Source: Channallabes apus
Taxonomy: Eukaryota > Chordata > Actinopteri > Siluriformes > Clariidae
Reading direction: 5' to 3'
Assembly: GCA_030522415.1 (NCBI GenBank)
Contig: CM060109.1
Coordinates: 24,725,801-24,789,800, forward strand
DNA length: 64,000 nucleotides
Shown one piece after another: positions 1-13,670 of this stretch. The notes under the pieces were generated by a model. It was not told the DNA's origin. It searched no databases and saw only the letters and a program-made list of their open reading frames with translations. A program made the translations under genes and the position numbers. Position 1 is the stretch's first letter; the number at the start of each line of letters is the position of its first letter.

Positions 1-2723
1 TTCTTGGAACCATCCAGTGACAATGCACACCTCACAACATGGGGTATTATCATGCTGAAAGTGCTCAACCATGTGTGGATAAACTGTAGACATAAAGTGA
101 TGCACTTGGTCAGAACTTCTTTAAACTATATACCAAGAGGTTAATATGCTCCTTTTTATACATAGCCACTCTGCCACAATTGCCATGTACGGTACACCAA
201 ACAGAATTTCTATGTGTTGCTTGAACCAAATATTCTGTTGTAAATGTAACCTGCAGTTGTTCAAAACATGTTTTTTGCTTCTCAGTGATTCAACTTTCAT
301 ATTCTGTTGCCTGTTAAAGATGTTCCTTCTCATTGTTTGAAATAATCAAAACCCAACATGAACCTAACACAGACAAAGTGTAATAAGAGAAAAGCAAAAA
401 GTAATTCTGCATACTACTGATTTGATTTGAATATGATTGATTTGCTCATCTGCCTGCTTATTTCCATAGAATCGCTGGTCACTAATGGTTCCTGCTTTTT
501 ATATCATTCTCAGAAAACCCCTTGAAGATACTGGACATATCATGCTACCTTCAAGGTCATTTAAAGTTCACTAAAGCTTTTACGACACTTAACTGAACCT
601 AACTGATGCAAAAAATTCTGATCTGCCCAAATGAATACCCCTTTCTACAGTCGTGTTACGTACGACTTGTTGGAATGTACTATTTGTGTGAAGGGGTGGA
701 GTGCACTTTATAAGCTGTCGGTTCATTAATTAGAGGTACAAAAATATATAGTGTTACATAGCAGAAAGACACACTGTAGATAAAAATAAAACAATGGAAA
801 TACGGGATGAAGACATTTCCTTCAGAGAGAAAAAAGAAGCTTCAGAGGACCTTGAATTTTTAATAACCATATGTGGTGTGTGGCTTTTGGGTCGGTTACA
901 AGATGTTATCTGAAAGGAAACAGTCCAAAACTGTTCTGTCTGTTTCAGTGAATTCATACAGTGCGATCAGGTGACTTCCTTAAACAAGCAGGCCTCGTGT
1001 CCAGATGAAGTTCTTTCTTTCAGTAGAACTCAGTGTTGTTAAGCCCTTTGCGTATCTCCATTTTATAATTCTTTTTTTTTTTTTTTTTACAGTTTAGACT
1101 AATCCTTCTTCGGCACATCAAGCATCTGTTAATCCAAAAATCACTAATATTCTTTAAGTGACACAAAACTTGTTTATAGATTAATTTTGAATATCATATT
1201 AAATAATGAATGGATATATATAACAGTGAAACTTTGCTTTGTTATTAGCAAGGAAACATCCTCACATTTATACCCTAATGGAAAAAAAATTATATTCAAT
1301 ATACACATAAAAGTGTATATAATAAAAAAAATAATAAATGTCCCCTAAATTTCACCCTACACTCTTCTGATCGTAAATCATATATTAAAAAGCTAACATT
1401 CATATATAGCCATGACTAAGTGCACGTTATTCAGGAAATAGGTAAATTACCAACATTAACTGTTAAATAGCTATCAGTGGTCTGAGTGAAACATTAACAT
1501 GTGGTCTGTCTACCAACCATATAACATAGCATATCATAGAATAAAATATACCCATCTAAATTGGCAATAGAATATTTGTAAAGAACATATGGGTGCTGGG
1601 AGTCCATAAAATATTGGCCATATAGTGTATTTTAGTGTGCATACAACATAGTGTGAATTTGCCATAAATAATGCATTTATCTTAATAAAAAATTAAAGGG
1701 AGTGTGTTTAGCCTCATTTAACTTTAACATGAAGAACTAAAACTAAGAGTGGATTTGACAGTTAACAGTTTCAACAGTTATAACATGTCACTATTAGCAT
1801 TTCAGGCTGAATTTCATGTTTCATGATATGTTCCCAGAAATTCTAACTGATGAAGCAGGTATAAACCAGTTAAAATAAAGCTGACATGGCAACCGGATTG
1901 GAAAACTGGAATCATCAGTCCCTCAGGATCATATTGCCAAAGTTGAGCTTATACACTCTACATTGATTGTAAACATCATATTGTCACTTATTAAAAAAAA
2001 AAAAAAGTAGCATGGTATAATTATAGTTAAGCTGTGTGGTACACATGACGTACATACACATCGTCTTTCTACAATAAATGAGTTAGAATAATACTTCTTA
2101 TTTCCCTAATGGTGAATCTCTGCTTGTCGAAGTATATATAATATAATCCCTTTATCACACCTGCTGAAGGTGTAAGAGTGAGGTGTTCCCTACGCCACTT
2201 GCTGCTGCACTCCATTCCAAGGCATGGCATGGTTACCTCAGATCTTTCCTGTCAGTCAGGAGTCCATTTATTCTGTGCTTCAGGATCTGCATCAACTGCA
2301 GATACATGTCAGCTTATCAACTCTGGTAACTTTCATTGGAGAAAAATTTATAATTTCTTCTGACCTGGAATATACTCTGAAGTGTGAGGGTGCCACAGCT
2401 GGACTGTCAATGTAAACGCATTTAAAGCAGAGAAAAGAGATAATGATCACCGGAAATGTCACCATTAACATAGGACTTCAATTAAAAATAATTTAATCTT
2501 GCAGTTGTTTACATTATTTTTTAAGGATACAGTATGAGTACAGTAACAGGTTTCTTTATTTTCTCTGGCGTCTTGAGAAATCAAAGATAGTCTGGCTGAC
2601 AAGCAATTGTAAAGCCCTTAGATAATGAGATTTTGTTCATTTAGGCTTTTTAAATTAGTATTTTTTGTTAATTACAGCATTTTATGTCTTCTGTGCAGCT
2701 ACAAAAATGTTTTCCCATTCATT
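1..2723. other. AT-rich intergenic DNA, no gene
   Basis: AT-rich, stop-dense sequence in all frames. T run at about 1072-1089 and A run at about 1991-2006. ATCAAAG (TCF-like) at 2580-2586 is isolated. Nothing supports a gene or a known element. Confidence 0.6.
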
Positions 2724-2941
2724 CATTTTTTATTCTACACATCCTGTGTACAGGGTTACATGGCAGCCTGCAGACTATTCCAGGAGATTTATGGTACGAG
2801 TATCCATCATTGGGTACTTACACACACTCGCTGGATGAACAAACGACTGTATGGGCAATTTTGGGAATGCGGGAATCAAACCCTCGACCCAGGAGGTGCA
2901 AGGCCACAGTACTATCCACTACACCAACATGCCACCAAAAA
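2724..2941 (+). repeat. interspersed repeat family A, internally deleted copy
   Basis: Shares with the fuller copies the CATTCATTCATTTT start, the 'tgtacagggttaca...ccaggagattt' block, the genus-typical 'gggaatcaaaccctcgaccc' segment and the 'ccactacaccaacatgcc' end. The middle part is missing. It runs straight into an (ATT)n array. Confidence 0.7.
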
Positions 2942-2943
2942 TC

Positions 2944-2987
<44 letters not shown>

Positions 2988-2988
2988 G
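2942..2988 (+). repeat. (ATT)n microsatellite
   Basis: About 15 uninterrupted ATT units at the 3' end of a family A copy. It creates long poly-Ile or poly-Leu shadow reading frames that are not genes. Confidence 0.95.
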
Positions 2989-4751
2989 TTGTAGTAGCAT
3001 TTTTAAGAAGTAGAAGGAAAAGAAGTTAATAAGACAACCTGTACACAAGCTCATTCATGCAATTATCCAATCAGCCAATCACGTGACAGTGGCACAATAT
3101 ATAAAATTAAGTACCATCAAATCATGTTTGATGTTCACATCAAACCTCAGAGTGGGGAAAATTTGATTGTGACAGTGACTTTGCCTGTGGCAAGGTTTTT
3201 TGGGCCAGGGTTGATTATTTTAAAGGCTGCTGATCTACTGGGATTTCCATGCATATCAGTCTCTACACAGAATGGTGAAATAAACAAAAAACATTCAGTG
3301 AGTAGCAGATCTGCTGGCTGCAACTCCTTAATAATGGCAGAGGTTAGAAGACAACAGTTCAACAATAAGGCTAGAGCAACACTTTCCATAACCAAAATCA
3401 ACAAATCAATTCCATCATACAGAAGCGACATCTAAGGTTACAGTGAGTGCAGGCTTTCCTAAATAGTGCAGGAAAACATATCTTGGTGTTCTAGAAATGC
3501 AGTATGTGTTGAATCATCTGTAGAGAATGCAAATGCTTAAATATCCTCTTATGTTTACACATTGCTACATTAAAGAAAACTGCTCGCTTTGGACTGTCAA
3601 TCAGGTATAATGACATTTAAATCCACAGTATAATGATTATATTAGAATGGTCAAATTGTAATCAGTAAGGCACTTCATAATTACACAAAATGGAGAAAAT
3701 TATAACTAAGTCAACAAAAACCCAGCATATGGTATGTCTGCAAGCATGGCATGTATACGAGGCTTGAGTTCAGCACTCTACAGTACCAAGGAGGGCGTGC
3801 TGGAGAGAGCATGGCAGCACAGCTAAACACAGAGGTGTCATTATTGGCTGTCAGGGGAAATTAGCCTTTAGATAAAGCCTTTGATATAGTATTAAAGAAA
3901 AACCTTTTAAAGATCGCAGGCCATGGCATAAAGTCTCATTAGCAGTCCCAATCACCAAAAGCTAGTTGCCTTTTATCTGCCAGTGAATGCACAGAACTGC
4001 TTTAGCGTAATGATCAAATATAGACAACCACACCAAGGCAATTAGGACATTATCAAGATGCCAGAGATAACAGATAGAAAGAACAAATGTTCCATATTGA
4101 AGTTATCCTTATGTGGGTTGTTTGAAAGGTCACATTATTATATAACTACATATTGTGTTATGTGTTATAAAATATCCATTTTTATCAAATATTCTTAAAA
4201 AAATTAACAGGAAGTACATAAATAAGGTGTTATAATTAAATCTGATCTGAAGTCCATTGTCAAAAGTGTAGTTTACTTTGTTTCCCCTTTCTGACCCTGA
4301 ACATAAACGAGCGTGCAGTAAAAAGGTAACATAAACACCAGTGATGCCTTTTGCTTTCATCCTTCCCAATAAAAAGAACAAAAAGCTGCTTCCTGTTGGG
4401 GCAGGCAAGAATATGTGAGCTTCCATGCCCCTCCTATATGTATTAATAGTGTGTCCTGAGCCAATAAGCCACATACTTCATATAGGTTTTCACACTTAGC
4501 ATTTAACTTCCTGACCAGTTCAAATGAAACATGAAAGGAAACAGCGGGGAGAGTAGTGCTGAGATGTTTAATTCAGTTACCCCTTCAAGGGAGCAGGAGA
4601 AGAAGTAGGTCTGAAGAAGAAGAAGAAAAGGGAGGAAGAGATGTGCTGTTGCATTGGGTACATGGGTGAAATGTTGAGATGTTACTGATCTAACTGGTTC
4701 TAAAGAGAATAATCAAGGAAAAAAAGAATGAGAATAAAAAGAAACACATAC
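2989..4751. other. intergenic DNA, no gene; CATCAAA triplet near 3.1 kb
   Basis: Single-copy-looking sequence. At 3079-3145 a TCACGTGAC E-box (3079-3087) is followed by CATCAAA (3115-3121), TTTGATG (3127-3133) and CATCAAAC (3138-3145). 3124-3435 is open on both strands but shows no protein-like composition. CAGCGGGG at 4542-4549 is a possible GC-rich Zic/Gli-type half site. Confidence 0.5.
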
Positions 4752-4762
4752 ACACACATACA

Positions 4763-4820
<58 letters not shown>
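4763..4820 (+). repeat. (CT)n followed by (CA)n microsatellite
   Basis: About 23 CT units, then five to six CA units. It lies immediately before the start of a Tc1-like remnant. Confidence 0.95.
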
Positions 4821-4828
4821 AAAATTTA

Positions 4829-5255
4829 AAACATTAACATTAAAACCACCTATAGGTTTTGGGTTCCCCTTATGCCACCGGAGCAGGTCCAGGCCCTCTG
4901 CATATGTCTGCAGTGTCTCTGGAGGTGTGCTGTGGTTTCTGGCACCAGGACTTTGCCAGTGGACACTTTAGGTGTTGTGGGGTGATTGGCTTCTCGATCA
5001 GATTGGGGAATTTGGAGGCCAGATCTGTGCCTCAGGCTCTTTGCCTCCTGGCCCCCATGTGCATTAAGCAGTGATGCACTGGGTGTTCTGGTGCCTTTCT
5101 ATCATGGTCAGTATTGATCATAGGCTTTTTTGTGGGATCGGACCAGGCGGTATGTGCTTTGGTCGTCACGGGCATGGGTGAGCCTGGGGTGCCTGTGATC
5201 CTGTCATCAGGCAATGCTCATGTTCATGTCACCTTTCAATGGTGTTAATGTTATG
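4829..5255 (-). mobile_element. internally deleted Tc1-like element
   Basis: Begins with 'acattaacattaaaaccacc' and ends with 'ttcaatggtgttaatgttatg', matching the terminal sequences of a widespread fish Tc1-like family as I remember them. Between them are pieces in minus orientation: the 'ggaggtgtgctgtggtttctggcacca' region, 'gcagtgatgcactgggtgttctg', 'cctttctatcatgg' and 'gggatcggaccagg'. They correspond to the same family as the relic at 24256-25050, with large internal deletions. No usable transposase frame remains. Confidence 0.7.
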
Positions 5256-7245
<1,990 letters not shown>

Positions 7246-7267
7246 AATAATAATAATAATAATAATA

Positions 7268-7303
<36 letters not shown>
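7246..7303. repeat. (AAT)n-(ATT)n self-complementary microsatellite
   Basis: About eight AAT units pass directly into about twelve ATT units, so the array can fold into a hairpin. It sits at the 5' border of a family A repeat copy whose 3' border is also an ATT array. Confidence 0.93.
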
Positions 7304-7305
<2 letters not shown>

Positions 7306-7651
7306 TTCATTCATTTTCTATACCGCTTAATCCTGTGTTCAGGGTCGCGGGGACCTGGAGCCTATCCCAGGAGACTTCAGGCACTAGGCGGGGTACACCC
7401 TGGACAGGGTGCCAATCCATCGCAGGGCACACACACATACACACACTCACACACACAATCACACACTACGGGCAATTTAGGAACGCCACTTAGCCTAACC
7501 TGCATATCTTTGGACTGTGGGAGGAAACCGGAGTACCCGGAGGAAACCCACCAAGCACGGGGAGAACATGCAAACTCCATGCACACAGAGGCGGGAATCG
7601 AGCCTGGCCGGGGAATCGAACCCAGACCCTGGAGGTGCAAGGCGACAGTGC

Positions 7652-7652
<1 letters not shown>
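7304..7652 (+). repeat. interspersed repeat family A, near-complete copy
   Basis: Begins CATTCATTCATTTTCTATACC. It contains the conserved blocks 'cctggagcctatcccaggag', 'tacaccctggacagggtgcc', 'tggactgtgggaggaaaccg' and 'gagaacatgcaaactccatg', and ends at the 'ggaggtgcaaggcgacagtgc' segment. Non-coding. Other copies in this window lie at 11450, 33907 and 39899. I recognise the sequence as a very common catfish/teleost repeat but cannot name its class with certainty. Confidence 0.85.

Positions 7653-7685
<33 letters not shown>
7652..7685 (+). repeat. (ATT)n microsatellite tail
   Basis: About eleven ATT units directly at the 3' end of the preceding repeat copy, where other copies instead continue 'aaccactacaccactgtgcc'. 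Confidence 0.93.
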
Positions 7686-7686
<1 letters not shown>

Positions 7687-8619
7687 CTTTAATTGAACAA
7701 ACTTTTTCCCCATACTTATTAGCTGAACAAAATTATGTTTTTACAACTTTTCAACAGATAGGTAAAGGCGCTCTAAATAAAGCAGGAACTATTTTTCTGC
7801 AAGGGAAGCAGGAAGACAGAAGAAGTGTTCGAAGGACAGGAACAGCGTGTGGAAGGAGTTAGCCGTGGATGTTATTGCAGCTGATCCTAAGCTCCACAGT
7901 GAGTCCCTGCTGAACTTCTGCTATTAATTACATGTTTACTTAGAGCTGTTTGAGCTGTAATGGGCTGGCTATAGCCCCCCCCCCCCCCCATTGACTCCCT
8001 CCCTTCTTTCAGACACTCAAAGGACAAGATAAGAACGCAGGACTGAAAGAGACTGTCCACTTTGGGCCATGTTATCACAGAACTGTCCCCCTTTTCTGCG
8101 TTTTTATGAGGCCAAACCTTAGACACTTTCCTACTAATACTGTAGATAATAAGCGGGAAATGTTAGGTCTTTTGGATTCATTTTAATCATGACAAAAATA
8201 CAATAAATGTCTAGCTCATGACTAAGACTTTTGGGAAATTGCTAGCTTTCGGTGTGACTCAGCTTAGGGAGTTACACTTCAAGTCATACAAGAGAAAAAG
8301 ATGAAATCAATACAGGGAAAAAAAGTAGACATGGTGTTTCTTATGCATGGTCCTAATACTGGTCAGCTACTTAACATGTAAAATGATCAGTTTGCCAAAT
8401 GAGGTGAATTGTGTTGTACTGTACACTGCATAGTAAGCATGAACTGTGGAACTAACTGGCGTAGTCTTTCTAGCTCCTGCTTTCCCGTTACATGTAGCAG
8501 GCTTTAGGATTTGCAGGGATCCTAAGAGGAAGTGGGGAAAAAGAGGAAACAATAACTTAAATAAAACACAGGAAACAAGGTTAACTGCTACTCCTTCCAT
8601 TTAAAGCCATTGGCAGAGG
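7686..8619. other. intergenic DNA, no gene; C15 run
   Basis: Single-copy-looking DNA with a run of 15 C at 7975-7989. Nothing else identified. Confidence 0.55.
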
Positions 8620-9010
8620 CTATTTTTTGCCCAATTATCCTTGGTTAACAGGATTAATTACTGCACCTTCTTTTCTGTTCTCTCTCCCTCCCAGCCGCCA
8701 GCCAATAAATCTACAGCCACAGCTCACAGACTGGGAATGCCATGCTAATTAGCATAACAAGTCACAAAATCATTATGGCCCTAAATTGCTTACAGAGACA
8801 AACAACATCTAAGGCCTACAGGATGTAGTCTGGGATTTAGGAGGGCTGTCTAATTGAATAAAAATGTTGCGGGGGCTTAGACGCAGGCAGTACGATGGAA
8901 GAGGGAGGTGCTGTGCGGCTGATTGATGGGGCGGTTTCCTGAGCACTCGTCCGTCAGCCACACCCACTCCAGACAAGAGGGCCTACGGTGGCACATCAAG
9001 AAGGTGCTGA
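8620..9010. promoter_or_regulatory. candidate regulatory island with homeodomain palindrome
   Basis: Repeat-free, motif-dense block. Perfect 14-bp palindrome ATGCTAATTAGCAT at 8742-8755 (paired TAAT cores). TGATTGATGG at 8920-8929 resembles a PBX-HOX composite site. Inferred only from composition and motifs; conservation could not be tested. Confidence 0.35.
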
Positions 9011-9095
9011 GTGTATTTATGTGTTTACCTCTTATTTTAAGCATGTGTATAGACAGTGACAATTTTTTAGTAGAATCCTTTTTTAAAAATGCATG

Positions 9096-9171
9096 ATTAT
9101 TATTATTATTATTATTGTTGTTGTTGTTGTTGTTGTTATCATTGTTATTATTGTTACTGTTGTTGTTGTTG
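9096..9171 (+). repeat. compound (ATT)n/(GTT)n microsatellite
   Basis: ATT units pass into GTT units, then an imperfect ATT/GTT mixture. Confidence 0.9.
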
Positions 9172-9939
9172 CAAATTGTATTCTCAATTTCTTTAGCTTG
9201 TCAACACATGTCTAAGAGGAAAAAATAAAGTTTAAATCCTTTTTTTTTTACATGATATGACCTGTCATGACATGACCTACATGATATTTCATTAGTTACA
9301 TATTTATTTTCCTTTTTTCATATTTCAAAATGTGGTCATATCAAGCAATAATGTGTTTGATATTTTCTTTAGATTGAGGCCTGGCCAGAGAGACAGCTGT
9401 CCCTGCTGGTTGGACAGCTTCACTCTCTTCCAATAGTCTTGCACACATGCTTGCTTATTAAAACTTTTGGAGCTCCTTGTTTCTAATTATGCTCCAATCA
9501 GCCAGTTTCTTGCCTCCCTAGTAATAATTTCTATGTAAAAAAAATATGTAGAGAGCTTGGTATATCAAGGAATTTCCAGCACGTACTGCATACTCAACAT
9601 TAGGCTTGAGAAATAGACTTGTATTTTTAAAGACATGTAAGTAATTCCTAAATCTCACTATATGCCACAGTAAGCTAGTTTATTTAAGTTGACTGAACAA
9701 ATGAATATTCATACCTAAATCATTTGTATAAAAATCTCAATAAAAAATATTTTGCATACTTGACTTGAATCATAATTGACATTTGACATTTACATAAATT
9801 AGGTTTCATATGAATGAATGATGAACGGAGGGAATAATTGCATCGTCTGCATTTCCATAACACAATATGTGTCAGTATGATGACCTCCATTTTCCCAGCT
9901 TCTGTGTGAAAGGAAGAAGGTTGAGTTTGGGTGTGGGTG
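9172..9939. other. AT-rich intergenic DNA, no gene
   Basis: No protein-like ORF or recognised repeat. T run at 9240-9249. Confidence 0.55.
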
Positions 9940-10790
9940 TTCACTGCTCATACTCCTCGGCGTGAGACTCAGTCTGTCGTGCAGCTGATTACAGAGAGCC
10001 TGTGCCAACTGTATCACTCCAAAGCGCGGGGGGCGGGAACCACGCTGTCGGCAGCAGCCAACCAGTTTAGCCCCAGCCTCCGCCATTTGCCTGCTTTCAC
10101 TAACCTGTCCTGACAAGTAACCAGATTAGCGTAGTCTTCCATCAGTGCAGGGGAGCAGAAAGAGCAGATGGAGCCTTCAGCTCGACTCCCCCCTCAGCCC
10201 CGAGCTCGCTGGCACACTGCTTAGCATGCACAATAGCTGGGGCCTGGCCCGCCGCAATCAGTGTACTATCAGCAAATTGCTGCTAACAGCTTTGCATGAT
10301 GCTGTTCAGGGAATACCATGGCTCAGTCTTCATATGCCCCTGTACTCTTCTCTTCTTTCCAAAAAATAAGGGAACAAAACATGCACATGCTCAGCCAAAC
10401 ACCCACCTCTTTAAAAGATACGGGAGTGATTAGCAAAAGCTCGACAATTCACGAGCACAATTAAAGCTGCATGTGTGTATTTGGTGTGTATACACATTCC
10501 CTCATTAGGCTTATGAAACACTAAAGGCACAAATAGGGGGGAAAAACAACGGCAAAACACCCATGTCAGAGAGAAGGGAGATAATCTGAAATCGAATTGG
10601 TTGACAATCTAGAAGGGGCGAGCAGACGGAGGAAATTGAATTGTGCTATATAACACTTGTCATCTGCTGGGCCAAACTGAGCTTGTCTTTTTACAGTTTC
10701 TCTGATAAATATCACTAACTTTGCTCAAGTGAGCAGATGGGCCTGCTAATTAGCTTGGTGCATGCCGCAAGTTTGTTTATAAAGAGAGAA
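9940..10790. promoter_or_regulatory. candidate regulatory island
   Basis: Long stretch of high-complexity sequence without microsatellites. It includes a GC-rich core at 10020-10240, TTTGCATGAT (POU-like) at 10292-10301 and GCTAATTAGC at 10744-10753. The composition contrasts with the AT-rich flanks. A conserved non-coding element is the simplest guess. Confidence 0.3.
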
Positions 10791-10883
10791 TGGGATCCAG
10801 ACATCTTGACACATTTTATTAACATATCATACCTTAAAGCTCTGCCTCTCAATACCCTGAAGGCATTTCACTTTACACATATG

Positions 10884-10893
10884 CACACACGCA

Positions 10894-10950
<57 letters not shown>
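10884..10950 (+). repeat. (CA)n microsatellite
   Basis: CA/CG-containing start followed by about 25 CA units. Confidence 0.95.
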
Positions 10951-10951
<1 letters not shown>

Positions 10952-11449
10952 ATGTGCAGTATATAGAGGAACTGTATATTTGAGCATGTTAGAATGAAGA
11001 GGGTAGGTGTTAAATAGTTTTTGCAGTAGAGAGCGAGCTAGTGAGCTAGACCGATGCAATGTTGCACATACATATGGACGTGTGTATCCGTGCCATGTTT
11101 TGAATTGACTGTGTGAATTGAGAGTGTGGGTGGACATAGCTCATGGTCATTTTCTTTATGTGATGCACAGAGCGAAGAGGCTGAGAAAAAAAAAGGCTGG
11201 GGATTCCTGCCTGTTGTCAGATTTGTGTCACCCAGTTTCCCTGCTGAGCCACTGGTTGTTGTTGTTTTTTTTTTGTTTTGTTTTTTTAACTCTGACCGTA
11301 GTGGTGGAACTCAAACAGAGAGTGTAAAGAACTATAAAATTGAGTAACAGTGGAAAGAATCAATAAAACAGGTGGAACACTGAAGGGGATAAATATGTAC
11401 GAGGTAAAAATTACAGCCATACTATGCAAGCAAAAAAATTATTCTCTAC
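10951..11449. other. intergenic DNA, no gene
   Basis: No feature recognised apart from short homopolymers (T run near 11266-11287). Confidence 0.5.
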
Positions 11450-11757
11450 ACCCAAACACTCACTCATCTTCTATACCACTTTACCCTGTATTCAGGGTCG
11501 CAGGGACCTGGAGCCTATCCCAGGAGACTTAGGGGATGAGGCAGGGTACACCCTGGACAGGGTGCCTATCCAGCGCAGTGCACAAACATGCACTCACACA
11601 CTGCGGGCAGTGGGAGGAAACCGGAGTACTCAGAGGAAAACCCACCAAGGGGAGAACCTGCACACAGAGACGGGAATCGAGTCTGGCCGGGAATCGAGCC
11701 CAAACCTTGGAGCTGCAAGGCAACAGTGCTAACCACTACACCAGTGTGCCGCCTACA
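11450..11757 (+). repeat. interspersed repeat family A copy
   Basis: Complete at both ends ('cactcatcttctataccac' to 'aaccactacaccagtgtgcc') but missing the segment between 'gggcagt' and 'gggaggaaacc', where other copies carry 'ttagcctaatctgcatgtct'. Confidence 0.85.
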
Positions 11758-11826
11758 GCCAAACAGCCACCGTTTTTTCCTGTAATTTGTCACCCCTCTT
11801 AAACATGCTCCTATTAAACCCTAACT

Positions 11827-11948
<122 letters not shown>

Positions 11949-12115
11949 AGCATCTGGCCAGTATGTATAACAATTCACACCCACCTCTCCTAGGGCCTGT
12001 GGGCAGAGACCAGGGCTCCTGACAACTGGCACAGAGCGGCTGCCGAGGAGGCAAAACCTCACTGAACAGCTGGACCTAAGAACAATCACACAACATGCAG
12101 AAGAGAGCTCTAATA

Positions 12116-12116
<1 letters not shown>

Positions 12117-12176
<60 letters not shown>

Positions 12177-12219
12177 AAATATCTGAATGTAAATGTACAC
12201 ACACACACACACACACACA
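12117..12219 (+). repeat. two (CA)n microsatellites
   Basis: (CA)n at 12117-12175 and again at 12197-12219, separated by 21 bp. Confidence 0.95.
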
Positions 12220-13609
12220 GGTAGCATAAAATAAAGGTACAATAGCTTTTAAGGAAAGAAAAGACAATCCATATGTATATATGTACCTCGGACGTGATTG
12301 CTATAGTTACAGTTGGTTTCATTTTAGAGGATCAATAAAATCCACGTGTATGCTTTTCACACCAGGCAACCTGTAAACAACTCAGAAATATCTAAAAGAA
12401 TGTGTATGTGTGTGTGTAATTTTTTACCGCTAATCAATATGCTGCCTGTCAGAAGACACGATTAAAGGAAGGCATGTCTTTTTTTTTTTTCTTCTTCTGC
12501 CAAAAATTTGCAGCCTCACCCAGGGCAAAATTGTTATTAGCAGTATCAGGTATATAAAACACTCCCTCGACCTCATACAGTTCACCCAGTAGTGGGAGCA
12601 GCCGGGCTAAGCATACAGGGCAGCAGGATAAGGCTGACTTAGGAAGGATGCTGGGGAAGGGTCTTGTCATGTCCAGCCTATAGGCATGGCCTTGTTCCAA
12701 ATCCTACACCAGCCTGCCTCTTAAGGGGGAGTTCTACAATTACAGCACTCCCCACAACAACTGCAACCAGCCCACAAAAACATAATTACATACTCTCCCT
12801 CTCTGCAGCTGCTGTAGGCTACATCAAGCCTTAAATGCGACCCCTGCTTGCTGCAATGTCAATAAATACTTACATGCACACACAAATACGCATGCGCATG
12901 CAGTGCTTCCCTTGTGGTCAGACACCCGAAGCGCTCCTTTCCTCAGAAATAAGGATTCAGAAAATGCCACTCATTCAAGGAAAGGTCATCTGCAGCAAGA
13001 CAGGAAAATGCATGCTGCAAAGGATTTAGTTCTAATACCTTAAACACACAGCCACCTTTTCTCTAAAGTGCAGCCGAGAAAGTGGCCCTGGTCAGCGCTA
13101 GAACACGTATGCTGTTATCACCGGTCTTCAGGCAATGGTGCTTGGAGGGGAGTTAGACTCAATGCTTAAGGATACATCCAGCTAAACATCACCACTAAGT
13201 TAAAGCATGGGTGAGATACAGTAGGAGATAACATTTTCAAACCTGAAGAAGACGGCTGTCTGGAGGTCATTCAAACCACAAACCCTGGTCTGGCTACTTT
13301 CCTGCGTATATAGCAAAGAATCATAAACATCACACATGAAAAAGTGAAGGAGTTTTTGTCTACATGTATCTTTTACCTGTATCATAATTCCTCTTTAGAA
13401 AAAAATATCTATTTGTGGTGATTATATTAAGTTATTTGTGGGGATTTTTTAAATAAAATGCATAACATTACCAATGAAACCAATTGCAAAATAGTGAACA
13501 TAAAATGAGAGTTTATGTATCAGAAAGCAGTAGAATAAATAAAGAGTAAGATTGGATAAATTAAGTAGAGCCCTAATGGGTTGAGAATTATGGAATAATG
13601 TATAACGTT
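12220..13609. other. intergenic DNA, no gene
   Basis: T run at 12479-12490. 12540-13180 is of higher complexity and repeat-free. No gene signal. Confidence 0.5.
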
Positions 13610-13610
13610 G

Positions 13611-13644
<34 letters not shown>

Positions 13645-13670
13645 ATTTTATATATATATATATATATATA
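13610..13670 (+). repeat. (ATT)n and (TA)n microsatellites
   Basis: About ten ATT units, then a short spacer and about ten TA units. Confidence 0.9.

Noticed and set aside
2625..3054. ORFs of 78-134 codons
   Set aside because: They translate a family A repeat plus an ATT microsatellite.
3124..3435. ORFs open on both strands (103 and 94 codons)
   Set aside because: Mirror-image open frames with no domain and no supporting splice signals.
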